From Planktotalea sp. (GTDB lineage Bacteria > Pseudomonadota > Alphaproteobacteria > Rhodobacterales > Rhodobacteraceae), in the NCBI GenBank assembly GCA_024645145.1, contig JAHEGL010000018.1, forward strand, positions 1 to 7,408: a stretch of DNA of 7,408 nt, given 5' to 3'. The notes beneath the pieces are model-generated. The model was not told where the DNA came from and did not search any database. It saw nothing but the letters and a program-made list of their open reading frames with translations. Both the position numbers and the translations under genes were made by a program. Below, piece by piece: positions 1-5,319 of the stretch (the stretch's first letter is position 1; each line of letters opens with the position of its first letter).

Positions 1-305
1 GTGTTGTTTGCAACTTTGATTGGGATCAGATGTCCTTCAAGTGGCCGAATGCGCAGTCGAGTCCCACCACTAGATCCATCGCCATCACGCGCCATCAGTA
101 TGACTGCGATTGCAAATTGTACGTTGGCGAAGACCAAGCCATTAAACACCCAAAGCAAAAGGACTGCCCAAATACCATCAGCACTATGGCTCACCAAATG
201 CCAGAGATTTGCAATATTGAACCACAAAAGCATCGCCACAAAAGCAGCGGCGATAAGAAAGCCAATCAGCACATGTGTGATATACAATCGAACAATTTTC
301 GGCAT
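1..305 (-). CDS. Small two-helix membrane protein, C-terminus cut by window edge
   Basis: An open frame runs leftwards from an ATG at 305 to the window edge without a stop, giving 101 visible residues. A strong ribosome binding site (GGAGG, five bases before the ATG) supports this start. The protein begins MPKIVRLYITHV and has two hydrophobic stretches, about residues 8-30 and 45-71, joined by a short loop. A polar Gly/Ser-rich stretch and a basic segment (TRLRIRPLEG) follow. It is probably a two-pass inner-membrane protein with the tail on one side. I do not recognise a named family; small membrane proteins of this kind occur after nusB in Rhodobacteraceae, from memory. It lies 66 bases downstream of nusB on the same strand, so it may be read from the same transcript or from its own promoter. 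Function is unknown. The gene is clear; the role is not. Confidence 0.75.
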   Translation of the reverse strand, partial: MPKIVRLYITHVLIGFLIAAAFVAMLLWFNIANLWHLVSHSADGIWAVLLLWVFNGLVFANVQFAIAVILMARDGDGSSGGTRLRIRPLEGHLIPIKVANN

Positions 306-371
306 ATGCGCCTCCCTCTTCGACAGGTGAGGGTAGGTCATTTAAGCGTCGTTGCAAAGTAGCGTAGCGTT

Positions 372-848
372 TTAGCTAAACTCCTCCGGCTTTGCTTCGC
401 GGGCGACATGATCGAGCACGGCGTTCACGAAACGGCTCTCTTTTCCCTCAGGGAAGAACGCAGCTGCGATCTCGACAAATTCTTTGATGACCACTTTTGA
501 CGGAGTGTCGCTGGCAACAAATTCTGCACCTGCTGCACGGAATAGCCCACGCAACGTCGGATCAATGCGCGCGATGGGCCATTTGGCGACCAGAGCACGG
601 TCCGTCATCTGGTCAATCTGCGCTTGATGGTTCACCGCGTCCTTCACAAGGGCCGTGAACAGATCCACATCGCCCTCAACGAACTCCATGTCCTCATAGA
701 TCGCACCAAAGCGATGATCGAGGAATTCAACGATGATATTGTCGGTCGTCTGGCCAGACACTTCCATCTGATAAAGCGCCTGTACCGCGTAAAAGCGTGC
801 GGCAGACTTCATCTTACGTTTGGCGTTTCCAGAGAGTTCAGTGCTCAT
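372..848 (-). CDS. nusB: Transcription antitermination factor NusB
   Basis: 158 residues, the usual length for NusB. NusB is an all-helical cytoplasmic protein that binds boxA RNA together with NusE (ribosomal protein S10) and keeps RNA polymerase going through rRNA operons. Visible family features are the N-terminal helix AARFYAVQALYQME (16-29), the WPIARIDPTLR segment (90-100), the TPSKVVIKEFVEIA stretch (115-128) and the C-terminal FVNAVLDHVA helix (140-149). Its ATG overlaps the stop of ribH in an ATGA junction, so its translation is probably coupled to ribH. Placement of nusB directly after ribH is a widespread bacterial arrangement. The N-terminus carries a short basic extension (GNAKRKMKSAAR), typical of alphaproteobacterial NusB. 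No defect is seen. Confidence 0.96.
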   Translation of the reverse strand: MSTELSGNAKRKMKSAARFYAVQALYQMEVSGQTTDNIIVEFLDHRFGAIYEDMEFVEGDVDLFTALVKDAVNHQAQIDQMTDRALVAKWPIARIDPTLRGLFRAAGAEFVASDTPSKVVIKEFVEIAAAFFPEGKESRFVNAVLDHVAREAKPEEFS

Positions 849-1396
849 GCGAGGTCGTTTCCTTTGCCAAACCCAGCAATTTGATATTCATCGTCGGCAG
901 GTTTGAACCCGACGCCCTTACGCTGGCCGCCCCACTTACGAGCGAGCGCAATCAGATGCAAGGCCGCAGCGGCTGCACCGCCACCTTTGTTTTGATCCGC
1001 AGGGTCTGCGCGCACTTCCGCCTGTGCGCGGTTCTCAACCGTGAGGATGCCATTGCCAATGCAAAGCCCTTGCAGGCCAAGCAGTTGCAGCGCGCGCGAG
1101 CTGTCGTTGCAAACCGTGTCGTAATGCGTGGTTTCGCCGCGAATAACGCAGCCCAGCGCGACATAGCCGTCAAAATTGCTGAGTCGTTCCGCAATACCAA
1201 CCGCTGTTGTAATTTCCAGCGCGCCCGGCACTTCGATAATGTCATAAGTGCCGCCTGCCGCTTCGATTTCGGCAACTGCACCAGCGACCATATTATCAGC
1301 GATATCTTTGTAATAAGGCGAGACAACGATCAGTAGCTTTACGGGCTTGTCAAATGTTGCGCGTGGCAAAATGTAGTGTTGCTCATGACCAGCCAT
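845..1396 (-). CDS. ribH: 6,7-dimethyl-8-ribityllumazine synthase
   Basis: 183 residues. Lumazine synthase condenses 5-amino-6-ribitylamino-uracil with 3,4-dihydroxy-2-butanone 4-phosphate, the product of the upstream RibB, in the penultimate step of riboflavin synthesis; it works as a cytoplasmic oligomer. Signatures in order: the substrate-binding N-terminal strand LLIVVSPYYKDIADNM (21-36), VPGALEI (56-62), the phosphate/catalytic stretch GCVIRGETTHYDTV (82-95) with the conserved His91, GNGILTVEN (114-122) and NKGGGAAAAAL (136-146). A tail of about 25 residues after the core (GGQRKGVGFKPADDEY) is longer than in the Bacillus enzyme; I infer it is a lineage-specific extension. The ATG shares one base with the ribBX stop (TAATG), and the TGA overlaps the nusB start, pointing to a tightly coupled ribBX-ribH-nusB unit. 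Confidence 0.96.
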   Translation of the reverse strand: MAGHEQHYILPRATFDKPVKLLIVVSPYYKDIADNMVAGAVAEIEAAGGTYDIIEVPGALEITTAVGIAERLSNFDGYVALGCVIRGETTHYDTVCNDSSRALQLLGLQGLCIGNGILTVENRAQAEVRADPADQNKGGGAAAAALHLIALARKWGGQRKGVGFKPADDEYQIAGFGKGNDLA

Positions 1397-2520
1397 TAAC
1401 CAAGCTCCGAAATTTTGCGCGTGCCGGTGATTTCAAGGCCGTACGCCTCAAGCCCGACGACCTTTGGCGAAGGAGAGTTAGTCAGCAATTCAAGTTTGCT
1501 GAGCCCAAGCGAGCTGAGGATCTGCGCCCCAAGCCCATACTGGCGCAAGGTCTGTGGAGAAGCATCGTGATCGGGATCAAGTTTCATCGCCGTATCACGC
1601 AGCAAAACCACCACACCGCGCCCTTCAGCAGAAACGGCTTCCATGGCGTGGCCAAATTCAGCGGCACGCCCTTTGGGACCTGTGCCAATCACATCCAGCA
1701 TCGGATCCATCGCATGCATACGAGTAAGAACGGGTGCGTCGCCCGAAATATCACCTTTGATCATCACGATATGCTCTGCGCCCTGCGTTTCGTCAGAATA
1801 GATGCGCATTTGCCATTCACCACCAAACTCTGAGGTGATGGCTTCCTCTGCGCGTACTTTGACGAGGTTATCGTGACGTCGACGATAGGCGATGAGATCA
1901 GAAATCGTACCGATCTTGAGATTATGCTTTTGCGCAAAGCTCACCAGCTCAGGCAAGCGCGACATGGTGCCATCTTCATTCATGATCTCGCAGATCACAC
2001 CAGAGGCGTTCAACCCGGCAAGCCGAGAGACATCAACAGCCGCTTCAGTATGGCCTGCGCGAACCAAGACACCGCCTTTGCGCGCTTTGAGCGGGAACAC
2101 GTGACCCGGCGTTGCGATATCTGCGGCACCTTTGGCGGCATCAATCGCCACGGCAACCGTGCGCGCGCGGTCATGGGCGGAAATACCTGTTGTCACGCCT
2201 TCACGCGCTTCGATCGAAACGGTGAACGCCGTTTCATGACGCGAAGAATTATTGGTGCTCATCAACTCAAGTCCCAGCGCTTCGATCCGCTCCCCCGGAA
2301 GCGCGAGACAGATCAAGCCACGCCCGTGCATCGCCATAAAATTAATCGCCTCAGGCGTAGCCATTTGCGCAGGGATGACCAAGTCGCCCTCGTTCTCGCG
2401 ATCTTCATGGTCCACAAGAACGAACATCCGCCCATTTCGAGCGTCTTCAATGATCTCTTGCGCAGAAGAAATCGCGTCGCGCCAGTTTTCTTCAACGGGG
2501 CCGGGTTTTTCAAAGCTCAT
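1396..2520 (-). CDS. ribB: 3,4-dihydroxy-2-butanone 4-phosphate synthase with degenerate GTP cyclohydrolase II domain (RibBX type)
   Basis: 374 residues from the ATG at 2520; an in-frame TTG at 2553 would add 11 residues, but the ATG has an AGG-type ribosome binding site eight bases upstream and is preferred. The N-terminal half (about 13-212) is a full RibB domain, converting ribulose 5-phosphate to the four-carbon unit used by RibH. It shows DHEDRENEGDL (37-47, acidic metal ligands), TTGISAHDRA (110-119), GGVLVRAGHTEAAVD (149-163) and GVICEIMNEDGTM (174-186). The C-terminal half resembles GTP cyclohydrolase II (QYGLGAQILSSLGL, 327-340; VVGLEAYGLEI, 354-364) but has no cysteine at all after residue 177. 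The three Cys zinc ligands of active RibA, expected around 268-290, are therefore missing. It should be inactive as a cyclohydrolase; RibB-RibX hybrids of this kind are known in proteobacteria, so a true RibA is expected elsewhere. Confidence 0.93.
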   Translation of the reverse strand: MSFEKPGPVEENWRDAISSAQEIIEDARNGRMFVLVDHEDRENEGDLVIPAQMATPEAINFMAMHGRGLICLALPGERIEALGLELMSTNNSSRHETAFTVSIEAREGVTTGISAHDRARTVAVAIDAAKGAADIATPGHVFPLKARKGGVLVRAGHTEAAVDVSRLAGLNASGVICEIMNEDGTMSRLPELVSFAQKHNLKIGTISDLIAYRRRHDNLVKVRAEEAITSEFGGEWQMRIYSDETQGAEHIVMIKGDISGDAPVLTRMHAMDPMLDVIGTGPKGRAAEFGHAMEAVSAEGRGVVVLLRDTAMKLDPDHDASPQTLRQYGLGAQILSSLGLSKLELLTNSPSPKVVGLEAYGLEITGTRKISELG

Positions 2521-2592
2521 GGATTTGCCTATTTTAAAACGAGTTACCCGCAAATAGCGGATGGGACGCGACTTTGCCAGTGCAGCAGTGCC

Positions 2593-2895
2593 TCAATCAA
2601 AGATATCCTCAATCACGTCTTTTGCTTCTTCCATGAACCACCTCAAGGCTGATTTGCGACGCTTTCTCTTTTTAGGCTTTTTGAAGCTTTTTGGCGCGGG
2701 TTTGTGCGAAATTGCAGGTCTTGCTGATTTCGGTGCGCTTTTGGGTTTTTGAGGTTCATGCACAAGACGCTTCATCACACGAAGTGGTGCGCCGCAGCTG
2801 CCACATGCCAGCTCGTGGCTTTGCGATCCGCTCAACACCAAAGCCGCGCGACTGCCGCAGTAACAACAGGTGGTAATCTTGGTCGGATACGTCAC
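2593..2895 (-). CDS. Small Cys4 zinc-ribbon protein with basic linker and acidic C-terminal helix
   Basis: 100 residues if started at the GTG at 2895, which lies eight bases after an AGAGG ribosome binding site; a TTG at 2901 is also possible but sits too close to that site. No ATG start exists. The N-terminal 40 residues hold two CxxC pairs (Cys10/Cys13 and Cys31/Cys34) separated by 17 residues, a zinc-ribbon arrangement. Residues 47-84 are rich in Lys, Arg, Pro and Ala, likely disordered and able to touch nucleic acid. The last 16 residues (ALRWFMEEAKDVIEDI) look like an acidic amphipathic helix. I do not recognise a named family and assign no function. It lies between rlmB (47 bases) and ribBX (72 bases) on the same strand. 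The Cys pattern and start signal make it a real gene rather than a shadow. Confidence 0.8.
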   Translation of the reverse strand: MTYPTKITTCCYCGSRAALVLSGSQSHELACGSCGAPLRVMKRLVHEPQKPKSAPKSARPAISHKPAPKSFKKPKKRKRRKSALRWFMEEAKDVIEDIFD

Positions 2896-2948
2896 TGACA
2901 ATGCCTCTCGTCGCCTATGCCCTTAAACTAAGGTGTTACTTGGCAATT

Positions 2949-3761
2949 TTAAGTGGCGCAGGCGCAAAACGGTCGAACAGCTTTACGCGGCAATGATGCG
3001 TACAAAGCCACCGCCGCAGCGTTGGACACGTTCAGCGAGCCGAAGGCATCGGCAAATTCGATCTTCACCAGAGCATCAACTGTTTCTTTCGTCTTTTCGC
3101 GAAGGCCCGGCCCTTCGGCCCCTAGAACCAAAGCAATCGGGCGATCGCGTTTACCCTCCAGCGCAGATTCGATGCTTTGCTCGGCTTCGCCATCAAGCCC
3201 AAACACAAGGTAGCCCATCTTTTGTAAGGCTTCGATGCTTTCGGCGAGGTTGCGAATGCGCAAATAGGGCTGACGTTCCAACGCGCCGCTGGCTGTTTTC
3301 GCCAATGCGCCCGTTTCCGGCGCGGAACCGCGATGGGTACCGATGACGGCACTGGCACCAAAGACTTCAGCTGAACGTAAAATAGCGCCCACATTGTGAG
3401 GATCTGTCACCCGATCCAAAAGGATCGCGCGGGGTACCGCAGCACCGCCACCCACACAAACATCTTCCAAACGGCCCCATTTCAGCGGCTTCACTTCCAA
3501 AGCAGCGCCTTGGTGCACAGATTGTGGATCTATCGGTGCGGAGAATTTACGCGGCTCGCACATTTCAGGTTCCATGCCCGAAAACGCAATCGCTTCTGCA
3601 AGTTTGTCGCTTGCGTTGCGCGTGACAACCAAATTCAGTTTCTCACGCTCCGGGTTCATCAAAGCGTCGCGCACAGCGTGAAGACCAAAGAGCCAAACTG
3701 TCTCTGCAGCGGAGGCTTTTTTGTCCTGCTCTTTTTTCACGACCCACTTAGGTTTTTTCAT
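2949..3761 (-). CDS. rlmB: 23S rRNA (guanosine-2'-O-)-methyltransferase RlmB (SpoU/TrmH family)
   Basis: 270 residues from the ATG at 3761, which follows a strong ribosome binding site (GGAGG with eight-base spacing). The open frame continues upstream to 3863, but that would start inside the promoter of the divergent tRNA gene, so the shorter start is chosen. RlmB uses S-adenosylmethionine to methylate the 2'-OH of G2251 in the peptidyl-transferase loop of 23S rRNA. After a basic N-terminus comes the substrate-binding domain (WLFGLHAVRDAL, 23-34, to about 95), then the knotted SPOUT domain. Its motif 1 is LDRVTDPHNVGAILRSAEVFGA (two parts, 115-136, with Asn123 and Arg129), motif 2 is LVLGAEGPGL (211-220) and motif 3 is SLNVSNAAAVALY (242-254). 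All key residues are present. The exact target could be another rRNA or tRNA 2'-O site, but the two-domain layout and length favour RlmB. Confidence 0.93.
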   Translation of the reverse strand: MKKPKWVVKKEQDKKASAAETVWLFGLHAVRDALMNPEREKLNLVVTRNASDKLAEAIAFSGMEPEMCEPRKFSAPIDPQSVHQGAALEVKPLKWGRLEDVCVGGGAAVPRAILLDRVTDPHNVGAILRSAEVFGASAVIGTHRGSAPETGALAKTASGALERQPYLRIRNLAESIEALQKMGYLVFGLDGEAEQSIESALEGKRDRPIALVLGAEGPGLREKTKETVDALVKIEFADAFGSLNVSNAAAVALYASLPRKAVRPFCACAT

Positions 3762-3833
3762 CCTGCGCTCCTCCGGCTTACCAGCCTTCTTCGCCTTGCC
3801 TTGAATGAGTTCGCTCTGCAAGAGTTTTTCGGG

Positions 3834-3862
3834 TTGACGCAGAAATGAGCCGCTTGTAATCA
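3834..3862 (+). promoter_or_regulatory. Sigma-70-type promoter for tRNA-Tyr
   Basis: TTGACG (3834-3839) and TAATCA (3857-3862) are separated by exactly 17 bases, close to the sigma-70 consensus. A start near 3869 would leave a leader of about 26 bases before the tRNA. The hairpin ACCCGA / TCGGGT (3862-3867 with 3875-3880) overlaps the -10 end and the start region. rlmB runs the other way from 3761, so this 133-base gap must also hold its promoter, which I could not pick out. Confidence 0.6.
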
Positions 3863-3894
3863 CCCGACCACGCTTCGGGTTTACCTGCAGCAGT

Positions 3895-3978
3895 GGGCGA
3901 CAGGCCGCAAGGTGTGGCAGGGGACTGTAACTCCCTCGCGGAGACGCACGCCTGGTTCGATTCCAGGGTCGCCCACCA
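3895..3978 (+). tRNA. tRNA-Tyr (anticodon GTA), CCA encoded
   Basis: A complete class II tRNA reads on the plus strand. The acceptor stem is GGGCGAC (3895-3901) with GTCGCCC (3968-3974), all seven pairs matched, then A as discriminator (3975) and an encoded CCA (3976-3978). A short D stem GCC/GGC encloses a GG-containing loop. The anticodon stem GGGGA/TCCCT encloses loop CTGTAAC, giving anticodon GTA, which reads tyrosine codons. A long variable arm typical of bacterial tRNA-Tyr follows, and the T arm is CCTGG-TTCGATT-CCAGG (3951-3967). Position 8 reads A where U is usual. It is divergent from rlmB. Its 3' end abuts the insertion-sequence scar; no second copy of the tRNA 3' end is visible in the window, so there is no direct evidence of an integrated island. 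Confidence 0.95.
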
Positions 3979-4011
3979 CTTCACTAAAAAAGTCAATAAA
4001 ATCAATAGTAT

Positions 4012-4078
4012 GGTGCCCCGCAGTGGTAAAATACGGCCCTAAACATATCAAAAGGTTATGATAAGGGTGCCCCGCAGT
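4012..4078. repeat. Two direct copies of a 13-bp IS-end-like repeat, 54 bp apart
   Basis: GGTGCCCCGCAGT occurs at 4012-4024 and again, identical and in the same orientation, at 4066-4078. Each copy is preceded within one or two bases by a TA dinucleotide (4009-4010 and 4062-4063), the target that IS630/Tc1-type elements duplicate. The second copy lies about 25 bases outside the transposase stop codon, where the element's end should be. The sequences after the 13 bases differ, so the two copies are not simply duplicates of one end. No inverted copy is found at the other side of the transposase. I infer one true IS end plus either an older related IS end or a subterminal transposase-binding repeat. 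Confidence 0.55.
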
Positions 4079-4841
4079 TTGAGCAAAAAATCTACCAAGG
4101 GATTAACGATACAGTGGATCTTTACAATTGGGGCTTTCAGAAAAGCTCGTAACTACTGGTTCTTTGCCCCATATTTTGTTTCCAGCTCTTTTGGGGTGTC
4201 TTTTAAAATTTTCATTTCTTTCCAAAAAGTAGCGGTCAATTGTTGCTTTTGCATCCTCTACGCTTGCATAATTGCTGTTATGGATAACAGCGCGTGACAT
4301 TCCACTGAACACTGCCTCGATTACATTTAGGAACTGTGCACCCGCAGGTAGTGGGGCTAGCTCCACTTTTGGTCCAGATGATTTTCCAACACAGGAATTT
4401 TCTAGCTCAATGTGCTCGAGAAGTTTTTTAGAAACGTGCCATGAAGCTGCATCCCAAGACAGGAAAATTCGATCAAGGTGTCGATATTCCGTTTTGAAAA
4501 TATCAAGCAACTTAATCATCTCGTCTGTGTTCTTTTTCTTAGAGTAAAAGTGGGTAACTTGGTTTGTCGAAAGTTCCAAAGCCGCCGTCATTATCAGTAC
4601 ACCTTTCGATTTTTGAAATTGTGGTACTGTAAAGGTTTCCCCAGGTGGAATAAGCTTCTTTCCACGCCGTTTTTTCACAGAGAATGGTCCGTATTCGTCA
4701 ATTGAAAAGAAGCGCTTGCCGCGATGCCCAAAGGCGAGAACTTTTGTTTTCTTTGACACAGACACGCTGATCACAGGCGATCTTACTGACGTACCGTTTG
4801 ATTTTTCGCGCCCCTCTGCGTCGCTCAGGTGAGAGAACACA
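4064..4841 (-). mobile_element. Truncated IS630-family insertion sequence
   Basis: The element runs from a likely right end next to the TA at 4062-4063 to an abrupt left border near 4833-4841. There the minus-strand transposase frame loses family resemblance and a plus-strand host frame (WPQLELYGPGYG) begins. The left end, with the transposase N-terminus and the matching inverted repeat, is missing. Base composition is visibly more AT-rich than the flanking genes, in keeping with acquired DNA. The left border is inferred from reading frames only and may be off by tens of bases. The element cannot move by itself, but its right end could still be used in trans by an intact relative. Confidence 0.75.
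4103..4840 (-). pseudogene. IS630-family DDE transposase, N-terminus missing
   Basis: About 245 residues remain, where family members with an N-terminal helix-turn-helix usually have well over 300. The catalytic half is complete: FFSIDEYGPF (44-53, first Asp48), LSWDAASWHVSKKLLEHI (127-144, second Asp130) and LPAGAQFLNVIEAVFSGM (164-181, Glu175 in the LNxIE motif). The usual family tail follows (KRAGNKIWGKE, 217-227; NCKDPLYR at the end) before a TAA at 4103. The DDE triad would cut and join DNA ends at TA targets. The frame opens with a GTG at 4840 that lacks a recognisable ribosome binding site, and residues 1-40 do not resemble a DNA-binding domain; the frame upstream is host sequence. I therefore call it a 5'-deleted remnant. 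It may yield an inactive fragment if translated at all. Confidence 0.85.
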
Positions 4842-5186
4842 TGGCCACAATTAGAACTATACGGCCCGGGTTACGGCGCAACTTGGAAATCACTCTATGA
4901 TAAGTTCGATCTAGATTTTGACAGCGCGCTCGATCTCAACCATCCAGACGAGTATTGGCGCCGTTATCCCTATTACAACGCCGGATATTTCTTTTACAAA
5001 TGCCCACAAAAATTTGGCGCGCGTTTCTTGGAATATGCCAAAGCCATCCGCGACGACGCGCCGCCGGAATTGATTTGCCAAGGACGCGGGCGCAAATCGC
5101 GCGATCTGTTTGATCAAGACGATCTTCCGCGCAAAGAACAAGCCATCCGCAATCGTATCAAGAAAGCCGGTTTTTGGATGCGCTAA
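4842..5186 (+). pseudogene. Headless 3' remnant of a host gene (possible glycosyltransferase-like protein)
   Basis: A plus-strand frame with host-like composition runs to a TAA at 5184-5186. It has no start codon or ribosome binding site; the frame only opens at 4833, inside the IS border. The roughly 114 residues begin WPQLELYGPGYGATWKSLYDKF and continue with a Tyr-rich block (DEYWRRYPYYNAGYFFYKCP) and a helical stretch (FGARFLEYAKAIRDDAP). From the sequence alone I cannot name the family. The NAGYFF block is reminiscent of the segment near the acceptor site of some nucleotide-sugar transferases, but this is a weak guess. The last about 34 residues (from GRGRKSRDLF to KKAGFWMR) are strongly basic and unlike what precedes, so the remnant may itself be rearranged. 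The 5' half is not found on the other side of the IS, so it was probably deleted. Confidence 0.6.
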
Positions 5187-5220
5187 CGCTTTAAAACGCT
5201 TGTTTCCTTTGCCCATCTAT

Positions 5221-5248
5221 TTGCGAACGCATGTTCTGAATTTATGCC
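5221..5248 (+). promoter_or_regulatory. Weak candidate promoter for metY
   Basis: TTGCGA (5221-5226) and TATGCC (5243-5248) are 16 bases apart and partly match a sigma-70 promoter (about four and three of six positions). If used, transcription would start near 5255, right at the beginning of the structured leader. The match is poor and other starts in 5187-5250 are possible. Confidence 0.25.
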
Positions 5249-5253
5249 GCTTG

Positions 5254-5314
5254 GTTGTGAGGCCCGCAACATTGGCCTAAACCCTTCCTCAACTCTTATT
5301 CACAACGCGAGGAA
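5254..5314 (+). promoter_or_regulatory. metY leader with alternative pairings around the ribosome binding site (riboswitch-like)
   Basis: The ribosome binding site GAGGAA (5309-5314) is perfectly complementary to TTCCTC (5285-5290), which could hide it. Upstream, GTTG (5254-5257) pairs with CAAC (5267-5270), and the enclosed AGGCC (5260-5264) pairs with GGCCT (5274-5278), together a possible H-type pseudoknot. The same upstream segment has competing partners: TGAGG (5258-5262) matches CCTCA (5287-5291) inside the masking strand, and GTTGTG (5254-5259) matches CACAAC (5301-5306). Folding of the upstream knot would thus free TTCCTC to mask the site, and unfolding would release it. I infer translational control, plausibly by S-adenosylmethionine given the gene. 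I could not match SAM-II, SAM-V or SAM/SAH consensus by eye. Confidence 0.4.
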
Positions 5315-5319
5315 TTCCC

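Noticed and set aside
797..1336. Plus-strand open frame opposite ribH.
   Set aside because: Shadow of ribH; no ribosome binding site and no recognisable domain.
2521..2592. FMN riboswitch upstream of ribBX.
   Set aside because: The gap is only 72 bases, too short for the conserved FMN aptamer, and none of its conserved blocks is visible.
1873..2652. Long plus-strand open frame opposite ribBX.
   Set aside because: It is a shadow: Arg- and His-rich with no family motif, and the minus strand is fully explained by RibB signatures.
3762..3863. Longer rlmB starting at 3863.
   Set aside because: That start lies inside the -10 region of the tRNA promoter and lacks the strong ribosome binding site seen before the ATG at 3761.
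3862..3880. Hairpin ACCCGA/TCGGGT as a terminator for upstream transcription.
   Set aside because: No T-run follows on either strand and it overlaps the tRNA promoter and start region.
3895..3978. tRNA-Tyr 3' end as an attachment site of an integrated island.
   Set aside because: No integrase gene and no second copy of the tRNA 3' end is present in the window.
4031..4867. ATACGGCCC occurs directly repeated at 4031-4039 and 4859-4867, flanking the IS remnant like a 9-bp target duplication.
   Set aside because: IS630 elements duplicate only TA, no inverted ends sit at the inner edges of these repeats, and a 9-bp match over this span could occur by chance. One copy is also within the coding frame of the host remnant (YGPGYG).
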